Part shown: in pieces, positions 1 through 8,417 of the stretch
Position numbering within the stretch: the stretch's first letter is position 1
How the letters are laid out: the number at the start of each line of letters is the position of its first letter
Assembly (NCBI GenBank): GCA_003134435.1
Contig: PLBE01000112.1
Span: 41,019-94,315 of the forward strand
Length of the DNA: 53,297 nucleotides
Reading direction: 5' to 3'
Source of the DNA: Acidobacteriaceae bacterium
GTDB taxonomy: Bacteria > Acidobacteriota > Terriglobia > Terriglobales > Acidobacteriaceae
Translations under genes and position numbers: made by a program
Notes under the pieces: generated by a model
The model's input: the letters and a program-made list of their open reading frames with translations, nothing else
What the model was told of the DNA's origin: nothing
The model's database searches: none

Positions 1-965
1 GAGGCGATGCGGTATTCGAGGTAGTCCTCTTCCAGCGCTTCCTGCAACCCTACGGCGATGGCTTCGAGGTCGCGGCCGGCCAGGCCCCCGTATGTGGGAT
101 AGCCTTCGGTGAGAATCAGCAGATTCTTCTCCTGCTGGGCCAGGAGATCGTCGTTGGTGCAAAGAAATCCGCCAATGTTGGCCATGCCGTCTTTTTTTGC
201 GGACATGGTGCAACCGTCCCCGTAGCGAAACATTTCCTGCGCGATTTCTTTGGGTGACTTCCGCGCGTAGGCTGTCTCGCGGCTCTTGATGAAATAGGAA
301 TTTTCGGCAAAGCGGCAGGCGTCGAAATAGAGCGGGATGCGATGCTTGCGGCAGACGGCGCTCACCGCTTTGACATTCTCCATCGACACGGGTTGGCCGC
401 CGCCGGAGTTGTTCGTAACCGTCAGCATGACCAGAGGCACTCGCTCGCGGCCCATTTTCTCGATCAAAGCTTCCAGCGCGGCTACGTCCATGTTCCCCTT
501 GAAAGGATGCTTCAAGCTGGGTTGTCGCCCTTCCGGGATGACGATATCGACCGCTTCGGCGCCGACGAACTCGACGTTGGCGCGAGTCGTATCGAAGTGC
601 GTGTTGTTCGGCACGACATCGCCCTTCTTGCACATCACGCTGAATAGAATGCGCTCGGCAGCCCGCCCCTGGTGAGTCGGAATGACGTGTTTGTAGCCGA
701 AGATATCCTGCACCGACGAGCGGAATTGCTCGAAGCTCCGGCTGCCGGCATAGCTCTCGTCGCCTTCCATCATGGCCGCCCATTGATGGGTCGACATGGC
801 TCCGGTCCCGGAATCGGTGAGCAGATCAATGAGGACATCGTCGGCCGGCAGCAGAAAGAGGTTATAGAACGCGGCGCGGAGTGATTGCTCGCGCTGAGCC
901 CGACTCGTCCAATGAATGGGCTCGACGCTCTTGATGCGAAACGGCTCGATGATGGTGCGGGGCAT
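1..965 (-). CDS. Tyrosine phenol-lyase / tryptophanase family PLP enzyme (C-terminus cut off)
   Basis: PLP-dependent beta-eliminating lyase, which would cleave tyrosine or tryptophan to pyruvate, ammonia and phenol or indole in the cytoplasm. About 321 residues are visible from the ATG at 965; the family has about 460, so the C-terminal third lies beyond the left edge. Conserved stretches visible: LIDLLTDSGTGAMS near residue 45, THQGRAAE near 97, DACRFAENSYFIKSRE near 206, and TMSAKKDGMANIGG near 250, whose lysine pair includes the PLP Schiff-base lysine. The NIGGFLCTND and YGGLAGRDLEA segments look closer to tyrosine phenol-lyase than to TnaA. That is a judgement from memory, and the substrate-specifying C-terminal residues are missing. 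It has no visible partner gene: the next gene is also on the minus strand, 160 bp upstream, and looks unrelated. Confidence 0.9.
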   Translation of the reverse strand, partial: MPRTIIEPFRIKSVEPIHWTSRAQREQSLRAAFYNLFLLPADDVLIDLLTDSGTGAMSTHQWAAMMEGDESYAGSRSFEQFRSSVQDIFGYKHVIPTHQGRAAERILFSVMCKKGDVVPNNTHFDTTRANVEFVGAEAVDIVIPEGRQPSLKHPFKGNMDVAALEALIEKMGRERVPLVMLTVTNNSGGGQPVSMENVKAVSAVCRKHRIPLYFDACRFAENSYFIKSRETAYARKSPKEIAQEMFRYGDGCTMSAKKDGMANIGGFLCTNDDLLAQQEKNLLILTEGYPTYGGLAGRDLEAIAVGLQEALEEDYLEYRIA

Positions 966-1125
966 ATAGGCTTCTCTTTTTTACCACACGCCGTTTGCGC
1001 GTGCGTGTCAATGACTGGGATCACGAGAAGATGGTAATCGGCTTAGCGTGGATCCGCCGCCAAGCGACCCCCGTAGATTGCCTCCGCCGCACACATCTGC
1101 CCGAACGAGTGTCCGCCCCACACCA

Positions 1126-4100
1126 TCAGACTTTCACCGAGTCCCGCCGTTCCGCGGGAACGTAATTGACCGCTGCGGTGCGGTCCAGCTTATCCCACGC
1201 AAAGGGAAGGCCCTGGATGGCGCGCTTCAGGGTACGAAACAGAACGAGTGAAAACACCTGCCGATAGGCAAAGCGCTGCAGCCATACCTGGCTGAGCAGC
1301 CATGCGTCTTCGCGGGCTTCGGGCTGACGACGCTCCAGCGCGAAGGCAATCGAGGACGCGATGAAATCGATAACCAGAAACGCCCCGAAGAAAATCAGCA
1401 GGCGCTGGAAGCTGGCGGGATCGTTCGATTCAGGGTGAAAATATTTCTGCACAAAGTACCAGATCACTCCAACCGCAAACATCAGGTCGATAAAGGGTGA
1501 GACCAGCGGCAGCAGAATCTGGAAAATGAGAATGTTGGGCAGCGCAACGAATCCCAGCGCACCCTTGCGCGCGAAAACTCCCTTATGCTTAAAAATGGCC
1601 TGCAGAATTCCGAATGACCAGCGGAAGCGTTGCCTCATAAGCGCGTTGGCGCTGGTCGGCGCCTCGGTGAAAGCGAGCGCCATATCTTCGTATTCGACGC
1701 GGTAGCCGTTACGCAGCAGCGCCATGGTCAAATCGGCGTCTTCGGCTACCGTGTCCACGTGGTAGCCGCCGGCTTCGCGAACCGCCGCGACGCGCCAGGC
1801 TCCGATTGCTCCCGGCACCACGCTGACCGCGCCCATGGTGTTGAGCGCCCGCCGCTCGAAATTCTGGCTGGTGATGTATTCGAGCGCCTGCCACCGCGTC
1901 CACAAGTTGACCCGGTTGCCGACTTTCGCGTTGCCGGCGACAGCCGCAACTTTCCGGTTCAGAAAGTGCGGCACCATGTGCACGATGGCATCGGGAGCAA
2001 TAATCGTGTCGGCATCGATCCCGACAAAAATTTCCGCATCGCCAATATGTTCCAACCCGAAGTTAAGCGCCTCCGCCTTGCCGCCGTTGGGCTTGGTGAG
2101 TATCAATACTCGACCCGAAGCTTCTTCGGCGGCAAATGTGCGGCGGGCGATTTCCAAAGTGCGATCCTTGGAACCGTCGTCGATCACAATCACCCGCAGA
2201 TTGGGATAGTCGGAATCGAGCGCGCCCTGGATCGTCCGCTCAATAACCTTCTCCTCGTTATAAGCGGGTATGAGAACCGCAACCCGCGGACGATAGGCGG
2301 CAATCTGTTCGGGAGTCCCGTAGACATGGGCGCGAAGACGATCATAGATCGCCAGGACGCCAACGGAAACTAGCCGCCCGGTCATCAGGATATCGCCCAG
2401 AAAGAAGATTGCCGTGATCGCCGCCATGGTCGCGCTGAAGAGCCAGAAGCCGATCCAATTGAGGCGCGCGGACCAATATTCGTTGGTCGCCAGCGGGGGC
2501 ATGACGTCGGTTTTGGTTTTGCCGATCAACTGCGAGACGGGAACAAATTGAAATCCTCGCGCCCGGGCGCCGTCGATAATCAGCGGGAGAGCGAGCACAG
2601 TCCTCTCGCGGTTGCCGCCGCCATCGTGCATGAGAATGATGTTGCCGCACTGCTGATCGTTCCCCTGGCAGGGTGGCAGGTGGTCGAGCACTCGAGCGGC
2701 AATCTGTTGCGGCGATAGCGCGGGCTCATCGTTCCAGTCCTTGGTGTCGATCTTGTTGCCAATGGTGATGTAGCCCAAACCTTGCGTGAGTTCGAGCGGA
2801 CGCACCTCGTCCTCGGTATCGGGCTCGGCGTCGACCGAGTACGGTGGCCGGAAGAGCATCGTACGAATGCCCAGCCGGCTCGCGAACAGACGCTCGGTCA
2901 GATTCAACTCCACCCTCATGTAACCGTTGCCAATCGAACTGATGTCGGGATGAGTAAAAGTATGATTCCCGATCTCATGACCCTCGCGGAAAATACGTTG
3001 GGTCAAGCTGCCGAACTTCTCCACCTGAATCCCGATCAGGAAAAAAGTCGCGGGCACGTGCTCGCGTTTGAGGACATCCAGAATTTTCGGCGTCCACTCC
3101 GGATCAGGCCCGTCGTCAAAGGTGATGGCGAGTTGGTTCTTGCTGGCCCCATAGCGCGCCACGCGATAGGGCTCGGGCAAAGTCTTGAAGCTCTCGCCAT
3201 CGATCAGTCCGGTCTGCTTGTCGATGGTCAGGTCGCGCTCGCCGTCGGCGGGACGCGCTTCAATATGCAGAATTTCGCCCTCGCCCTCCATATCGACATC
3301 CTGGCCGGGAGGAACATCTTTCAACCGGTCGGACGCATTCGCTTCTCCCGGCATATCCCAGACCCGCCACAGTGACCGGTCTTCCGCGCCCAGTCTCCAC
3401 AGCGCGAAGGTCTCGATGCCCAGGGTCTGGGCGGCCCGCATCTCATTCAATGCCGTCACCGCATCGAGAAACCACACATCGTGCCTGAGGCTATCGTCGT
3501 CGCGGTAGCTGAAGTGCGGGTTGAGCGCGTCGCCATCGTAATCAATGTCCTCTTCCGCATCCCGCGATCCGATCCAGGCTTCCTGCACCGTGACGCTCTT
3601 GTCGGCCACTACCGCCGGAAGCTTGCCCTTTTTCGGACGCTCCACCCAGTCGTATCCGTAGTTGCCGATCGCACAGATCAGCTTGTTTTTCGGGATCTCC
3701 TCAACCGCGGACTGAAGGTTGTCCAGGAACCAATCCTGCGAAGCGACCGGGCCCGGAGTGCCACCCGGAAAATGCTCGTCGTAGTTCATGATGACGACGC
3801 CATCCACGGCTGCTGAAATCGCCTTGTAATCAAAATCTTCGTTGCGCACCTGGACGCTGACGTAGAGCTTCATCCCCCGGGCATGGAGGTCCGCCGATAG
3901 TTCGGTCAGCAGAGCCACGTAACCAGGTTGCCCTCTTTTAGGGAAAGATTCGAAATCGACCATCAATCCCCGGTAGTGATTGGAGGCAAGAAACAGTCCA
4001 ACCTCGTGGCGAAACCTGGCGCGGGCCTGAGGATTGTTCAGGAACGCGCTGATCCCCGGAACAAAGTCGGTGCCGTCAAAGTTCTGCACCACCGGAAACA

Positions 4101-4638
4101 CTTCCATTTCCGTGTCTTCCGCCTTGAGGAACGGCATTACTTTGTCATCGACGGGATGAACCGTCTGGCCCTGAACCACGTCAAACATCGCGTTGGTTTC
4201 GTTATCGACGGCTTGCAGACGGCCATCGGGAGTGAGTACCTGCAGCCATGTGGGGAACAGCAAGTCGATCTGACGCGCATACTCGCGCAACGACGAGAAA
4301 CTCGCCGAGTCCCAGGGAACGTAGAAAGCTGCGCGCACTCCCTGTTCTGAGTTGAGCGTAAGTTGCGAAGGAGCTTTGTGGGACGGGCGGCGATGTCCAG
4401 CGCGGGCCAGAGTCGCCAGTCGGCGCTTCTCACGAGCTTTCGTCTTTTCGTTTTCTTTTAGGGCGTGATAAGGCTTTTTTTCCGACAGCCATGAGAGGTC
4501 GGGCAGAGGCTCGCTGCGCAGTGCGCTGTAGATGAAGAAGATCACCAGCAGCGAAAACGTCAGGGCGGCCGCGTCAAAAACGCGGCGAATGCGCCTCCAG
4601 CGCGCTTGCAACGGATCGTAAAAAACCTGTTTGGCCAT
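1126..4638 (-). CDS. Trifunctional GH18-like / polysaccharide deacetylase / GT2 glycosyltransferase fusion
   Basis: One 1170-residue membrane protein joins three carbohydrate modules. An N-terminal TM segment lies at about residues 20-40. A GH18-like domain spans about 100-440, with the putative catalytic acid in GLMVDFESF near 229 and VVIMNYDEH near 285. A NodB/CE4 deacetylase domain spans about 500-700, with TFDDGPDPEW near 504 and the metal motif HTFTHPD. After a TM pair at about 725-765 comes a processive GT2 domain, with IPAYNEEK near 788, DDGSKD, DADT, the catalytic-base region EDADLT and QRFRW near 1004. Several C-terminal TM segments follow. The GT2 part resembles PgaC/hyaluronan-synthase-type enzymes and the deacetylase resembles PgaB, so synthesis and partial de-N-acetylation of a beta-linked amino-sugar polymer is the likely role (inference). 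The ATG at 4638 is the start. Confidence 0.92.
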   Translation of the reverse strand: MAKQVFYDPLQARWRRIRRVFDAAALTFSLLVIFFIYSALRSEPLPDLSWLSEKKPYHALKENEKTKAREKRRLATLARAGHRRPSHKAPSQLTLNSEQGVRAAFYVPWDSASFSSLREYARQIDLLFPTWLQVLTPDGRLQAVDNETNAMFDVVQGQTVHPVDDKVMPFLKAEDTEMEVFPVVQNFDGTDFVPGISAFLNNPQARARFRHEVGLFLASNHYRGLMVDFESFPKRGQPGYVALLTELSADLHARGMKLYVSVQVRNEDFDYKAISAAVDGVVIMNYDEHFPGGTPGPVASQDWFLDNLQSAVEEIPKNKLICAIGNYGYDWVERPKKGKLPAVVADKSVTVQEAWIGSRDAEEDIDYDGDALNPHFSYRDDDSLRHDVWFLDAVTALNEMRAAQTLGIETFALWRLGAEDRSLWRVWDMPGEANASDRLKDVPPGQDVDMEGEGEILHIEARPADGERDLTIDKQTGLIDGESFKTLPEPYRVARYGASKNQLAITFDDGPDPEWTPKILDVLKREHVPATFFLIGIQVEKFGSLTQRIFREGHEIGNHTFTHPDISSIGNGYMRVELNLTERLFASRLGIRTMLFRPPYSVDAEPDTEDEVRPLELTQGLGYITIGNKIDTKDWNDEPALSPQQIAARVLDHLPPCQGNDQQCGNIILMHDGGGNRERTVLALPLIIDGARARGFQFVPVSQLIGKTKTDVMPPLATNEYWSARLNWIGFWLFSATMAAITAIFFLGDILMTGRLVSVGVLAIYDRLRAHVYGTPEQIAAYRPRVAVLIPAYNEEKVIERTIQGALDSDYPNLRVIVIDDGSKDRTLEIARRTFAAEEASGRVLILTKPNGGKAEALNFGLEHIGDAEIFVGIDADTIIAPDAIVHMVPHFLNRKVAAVAGNAKVGNRVNLWTRWQALEYITSQNFERRALNTMGAVSVVPGAIGAWRVAAVREAGGYHVDTVAEDADLTMALLRNGYRVEYEDMALAFTEAPTSANALMRQRFRWSFGILQAIFKHKGVFARKGALGFVALPNILIFQILLPLVSPFIDLMFAVGVIWYFVQKYFHPESNDPASFQRLLIFFGAFLVIDFIASSIAFALERRQPEAREDAWLLSQVWLQRFAYRQVFSLVLFRTLKRAIQGLPFAWDKLDRTAAVNYVPAERRDSVKV

Positions 4639-4779
4639 CGCGTAGTGGTTACTTCATCCTAAGGTCACAGCGGCAAGGGGTCAAACCCGGTTGTCGGAGC
4701 CCCCGAGCGCCGCCATCCCGCACCTGAGGTTTGCCCCGCGGAACACTGCAAATTACGCGATTCGCGATATATTCCCAGT

Positions 4780-6261
4780 GTGCTCCGCTCCATGCGCGAA
4801 CATCGCGGGTTTTTCCTGGCCACCGCATTGGCCGCCCTGGCCTTGCGACTGCTCTTCTTCGTTTATTTTCCCGCGGTCACCGATGACTCGCGGGTTTACG
4901 CCGACCTGGCCGGCAACTGGCTGCAGCACGGCATCTACGGCCAGACGCAATCAGCGCCATCCGTGACTCAAATCGTGCCGACCGACACGCGCCTGCCGGG
5001 ATATCCCGCGTTCCTGGCGGCGGTTTTCTGGCTGTTTGGAGTCGGCAACTTTAAGGCGGTTCTGCTGACCCAGATTCTGCTCGACCTCGCAACCTGCATC
5101 ATGGTCGCCGACCTCGCCCGCCGAGTCGTTTCCGAACGTGCCGCCCGAATCACGCTTGTGCTGGCTGCTCTGTGTCCATTTCTGGCCAACTACGCCGCCG
5201 CCGTGCTCACCGAAACGCTGGAGATTTTCTTTACCGCGCTCGCTCTCGACTGCGCCGCTGCCGCTCTGCATCGCATGAACGAAATGCAATCTGGGAGGAG
5301 CCCGCTCCCCCTCTGGGCCGCGACAGGCGCGGCCATCGCCGCCTGCATTCTGCTGCGTCCGGACGGCGGCATCTTACTGGCCGCAGTCGTTTTTTATCTG
5401 GCGCTAGCCGCGCTCGGGATTTCTACCGAGTTATGTTCTTCGTTATGTTCTTCCCAACGCCCGCCATTTCTCCGTTTTGGCGGAGCGGCCATCATGATCG
5501 CGGTTCTCGCCCTGGCGCCGCTCGCGCCCTGGACCATTCGCAACTTCCGCACCCTCCATCACTTTCAACCGCTGGCTCCGCGCTACGCAAACGAATCGGA
5601 TGAAGCCGTCCCGCGAGGGTTCATTCGCTGGGTCAAAACCTGGATCGTCGACTATGCCTCGGTCGAAGAAATCTACTGGAACGTTCCCGGTGAACAACTT
5701 GATCCTCGGAGGCTGCCGTCGCGCGCGTTCGAAAACGCGGCCGAAAGAGATAAGACTCTGGCCCTCATCGCCGATTACAACCAATCCGGGGAGATGACGC
5801 TCCAACTCGATATGCGCTTCGGCGATCTAGCCTCGGATCGCATTCACGCGCATACGCTTCGCTATTACTTTGTGCTGCCCATGCTGCGGGTCGCGGATAT
5901 GTGGCTGCGTCCGCGAACTGAAATCCTGCCGCCCGACGTGCGCTGGTGGGAATTCAATGACGACCTGAAGCAGTCGCTGCTGGCGGTGGGCTTCGGGTTA
6001 CTGAACCTGGCTTACGTCGCGACCGCGCTGTCGGCGGTCATCCTCAAGCCATCGCGCCAGCAGTCGGAAATTCGGTGGGCTGGGTTCCTGCTCGCCTTCC
6101 TCCTCCTGCGCTCGATATTTCTCGCAACCCTGGAGAATCCCGAACCCCGCTACACACTGGAATGCTATCCCGCCATCATCGTGTTGGCATCGGCGCGCCT
6201 GGCGCGGGAAACCGGTCGCGTGTGGCGCTACGGGGCTCCGCTCCCCCCCAATAAGCCGTAA
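4780..6261 (+). CDS. ArnT/PMT-like membrane glycosyltransferase (GT-C fold)
   Basis: A 493-residue hydrophobic protein with about ten predicted membrane segments. The N-terminal pattern (a first TM, then DDSRVYADLAGNWLQHG in the first outer loop, then TRLPGYPAFLAAVFWLFG) is typical of dolichyl-phosphate-mannose/undecaprenyl-phosphate-sugar glycosyltransferases (GT39/GT83-like). The acidic pair DD near residue 28 sits where GT-C enzymes keep catalytic acids. It probably moves a sugar from a polyprenyl-phosphate carrier to an acceptor at the periplasmic face; donor and acceptor are unknown. The start is GTG at 4780 or ATG at 4792. No Shine-Dalgarno sequence is visible, but TATATT at 4768-4773 lies 6 nt before the GTG, which suggests a leaderless message. 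A perfect 12-bp duplication at 5430-5453 adds an in-frame Leu-Cys-Ser-Ser repeat. It is divergent from the fusion polysaccharide gene. Confidence 0.8.
   Translation: MLRSMREHRGFFLATALAALALRLLFFVYFPAVTDDSRVYADLAGNWLQHGIYGQTQSAPSVTQIVPTDTRLPGYPAFLAAVFWLFGVGNFKAVLLTQILLDLATCIMVADLARRVVSERAARITLVLAALCPFLANYAAAVLTETLEIFFTALALDCAAAALHRMNEMQSGRSPLPLWAATGAAIAACILLRPDGGILLAAVVFYLALAALGISTELCSSLCSSQRPPFLRFGGAAIMIAVLALAPLAPWTIRNFRTLHHFQPLAPRYANESDEAVPRGFIRWVKTWIVDYASVEEIYWNVPGEQLDPRRLPSRAFENAAERDKTLALIADYNQSGEMTLQLDMRFGDLASDRIHAHTLRYYFVLPMLRVADMWLRPRTEILPPDVRWWEFNDDLKQSLLAVGFGLLNLAYVATALSAVILKPSRQQSEIRWAGFLLAFLLLRSIFLATLENPEPRYTLECYPAIIVLASARLARETGRVWRYGAPLPPNKP
5430..5453 (+). repeat. Perfect 12-bp tandem duplication inside the GT-C gene
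   Basis: The unit gttatgttcttc occurs twice with no mismatch. It is in frame and encodes Leu-Cys-Ser-Ser twice. It is one of four perfect 12-bp tandem duplications in this window. Confidence 0.95.
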
Positions 6262-6307
6262 CGCCGCGTCCTCGGTAGGAATGCCACCGTGCGCACCTCT
6301 TTCCCCC

Positions 6308-8362
6308 TTAGCGAACTGGCGGCGCTTGTGCTTTCTCGGCCCTGGCTCGCTCGATTTTTTCGTCGCCCGGCCGCCCGAGCTGCGCGTAGGCGTCGGCGAG
6401 AAACAAGTGCGCTTCCCGCGAGTCCGGCTCAACCGCAGCCGCCTTCCGCAGATTGGGCAAGCCTTCCTCGGCCTTGCCGAGCAACGATAGCAATCGTCCG
6501 CGCAGCAGATTGGCGCGGTAATGGTTGGGATTGAGCGCGAGGCATTGATCCAGTTCCTGCAACGCGTCCGGCACGCGATCGATGCGTGCATAAACAGCGG
6601 CCAGCGAAAAATGGGCATCGGCCCAACGCGGACTGCGGGCAACCACTTGTTCGAACTGTGGAGCAGATTCCTTCCAACTCCCGGTTTCAAACAGCGCCAG
6701 CCCCAGCTCGTATTGCGCCAGCCCCGAGTCGGTTTTCAGTTCGACCGCCTTTTGCAGAATTGGCAAAGCCTTTTCGTAGTCTTTCAATCGCGTCCACGCC
6801 GTCCCTAACTGCAGATAGGCAATCGCCGAGTCCGGTTCGCTCTGCAGCACGCGCTCCAGCTTGCCGATGGCCACTTGGTATTCGCCTTGTTCGACCTCCA
6901 GGATGCCGTCGTGCATGAGGTTCGCGATCTCGATTCGGTCCTTCGGATCGATCCCGCCGATCCTCCCTTCGTGTCCCTGACCCGAATCGCCTCCTACATA
7001 GCCCAGCGCCCGCAGCTTCTCAGTCTGTTCCGGACCAAGCTTGGCGGCGGCGGCAAGTTCGGCCCCGGTTTGTTGGCGAAACTGTTCCACTCCAGCCATC
7101 AGCGTATCGGTCACCGCCGGAGACGAATCGGCGATGTTACTGAGCCCTTTCGGGTCATTCGCCTGGTCATACAACTCGCGCTTCGGAGCGTCGATCGCCA
7201 GATATTTTCCCGAGCGCAACGCCCGCAGCGAACTCCACTTAAACGCGCGGTGCGGATAGTCGGTCTCGGAGTAAATGGGACGATCAATGGGACGATCAAC
7301 GCCATGATCATCCACCGCTCTTTCAGAATGCCTTGTGCCCAGCTGCATTTCGCCCACCAGTGGCTGGCCTTGAATTTCCTTTGGAATCGCGATGCCGGCC
7401 ACCTCCAGGACCGTCGGCGTGACATCGACCAGGCCAACGCGGGCATTGACACTAACCCGGCGCTTGCCCGCGGCAGCAGGTCCGGGCAGCTTGATCAGCA
7501 GCGGCACATGGATGGTTTCGTCGTAAAGAAAAATGCCGTGCGTACGCTCTCCGTGTTCACCAAAGGCCTCGCCGTGATCGGCCATCATCGCGATCAGAGC
7601 GTCCTGATAAACGCCCGCCGCCTTGAGTGCCGTAAACAGCTTGCCCAGCATGGCGTCGGCATAAGCAATCTCTCCGTCATAGGGGTCCGGGAACTTCGCC
7701 TTGTAAGGCTCGGGTGGGTCGTAAGGATCGTGCGGATCGTACAAGTGCACCCACAGGAAAAATGGGGGTGCGCCGGCCGGGCGCGTCTTCAGCCACGCCA
7801 GGGCGCGAGCCACTACCTCTCCAGCGCGTCGTTCGACAGTTTCGTAACGGTTGTCCTTTGCCGTCTTGATGCGAAAACCGGCGTCGTAAAGATCGAAGCC
7901 GCGATCGAAACCGGGAGCAGTGCCCGCAACCGGATCGAGGATCAGAGAACCCACAAAAGCGGCGGTGCGGTAGCCGTGCTGGTGAAGAATGTCCGGAAGA
8001 TAGGGCAGCCCCGCAGCCAGCGGCACACCGAAATCATTGACATGGTTGTACTGCGGATAAGTTCCGGTCAGGATCGTCGCATGGGACGCGGTCGTCAGGG
8101 GCACGTGCGCATAAGCGCGAGTGAACGCGGTTCCGTCGCGCGCCACCGCGTCGAGGTTTGGCGTCAGGCCGCGATTGGAACCCAGAAAGCCCATTCGATC
8201 GGCGCGGGTGGTGTCGACCGTAATGAGAATCACGTCAGGCTTTTGCGTCCGCTTGGCTGGAGCGGGAGCGTCGTTCGTCGTGTGAGCCAGGCGGGCCTGT
8301 TGCGTCACACTCCAACCACTCGAAGCGAGCAGCAGAATTCCGAGAAGCCGAAGCACCCGCAT
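6308..8362 (-). CDS. Sulfatase-like (alkaline-phosphatase superfamily) protein with C-terminal TPR repeats
   Basis: A 684-residue exported protein with a signal peptide over residues 1-22. The sulfatase-fold domain covers about 40-430: VILITVDTTRADRMGF near 45 supplies metal-binding Asp, and MMADHGEAFGEHG near 262 supplies Asp/His. TPR repeats follow from about 470 to 670. The position that holds the formylglycine-forming Cys/Ser (C-x-P-S-R) in true sulfatases reads T-T-A-S-H near residue 88. The nucleophile is therefore probably Thr, and sulfatase activity is doubtful; phosphodiesterase or phosphotransferase chemistry is an alternative. A 12-bp duplication at 7275-7298 adds a D-R-P-I repeat. 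It lies 55 bp behind the TonB transporter gene on the same strand. No Shine-Dalgarno sequence precedes the ATG at 8362, and an intrinsic terminator lies directly in front of it. Confidence 0.85.
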   Translation of the reverse strand: MRVLRLLGILLLASSGWSVTQQARLAHTTNDAPAPAKRTQKPDVILITVDTTRADRMGFLGSNRGLTPNLDAVARDGTAFTRAYAHVPLTTASHATILTGTYPQYNHVNDFGVPLAAGLPYLPDILHQHGYRTAAFVGSLILDPVAGTAPGFDRGFDLYDAGFRIKTAKDNRYETVERRAGEVVARALAWLKTRPAGAPPFFLWVHLYDPHDPYDPPEPYKAKFPDPYDGEIAYADAMLGKLFTALKAAGVYQDALIAMMADHGEAFGEHGERTHGIFLYDETIHVPLLIKLPGPAAAGKRRVSVNARVGLVDVTPTVLEVAGIAIPKEIQGQPLVGEMQLGTRHSERAVDDHGVDRPIDRPIYSETDYPHRAFKWSSLRALRSGKYLAIDAPKRELYDQANDPKGLSNIADSSPAVTDTLMAGVEQFRQQTGAELAAAAKLGPEQTEKLRALGYVGGDSGQGHEGRIGGIDPKDRIEIANLMHDGILEVEQGEYQVAIGKLERVLQSEPDSAIAYLQLGTAWTRLKDYEKALPILQKAVELKTDSGLAQYELGLALFETGSWKESAPQFEQVVARSPRWADAHFSLAAVYARIDRVPDALQELDQCLALNPNHYRANLLRGRLLSLLGKAEEGLPNLRKAAAVEPDSREAHLFLADAYAQLGRPGDEKIERARAEKAQAPPVR
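7275..7298. repeat. Perfect 12-bp tandem duplication inside the sulfatase-like gene
   Basis: The unit atgggacgatca occurs twice without mismatch. On the coding (minus) strand it yields a repeated D-R-P-I in a loop of the sulfatase-like domain. Length and perfection match the duplications at 5430, 13554 and 18180. Confidence 0.95.
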
Positions 8363-8364
8363 AA

Positions 8365-8394
8365 GAAAAAGGAGTCTAGCATAGCCAGACTCCT
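8365..8394 (-). terminator. Intrinsic terminator after the TonB transporter gene, abutting the next start codon
   Basis: Read on the minus strand, AGGAGTCT pairs perfectly with AGACTCCT. The inner GGC/GCT can extend the stem to 11 bp (one G-U pair) around a TAT loop, and five T residues follow at once. This is a textbook rho-independent terminator. The T-run ends only a few bases before the ATG of the sulfatase-like gene at 8362. Confidence 0.85.
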
Positions 8395-8417
8395 CTGGAT
8401 TCCGCTGCCGCTTTCCG

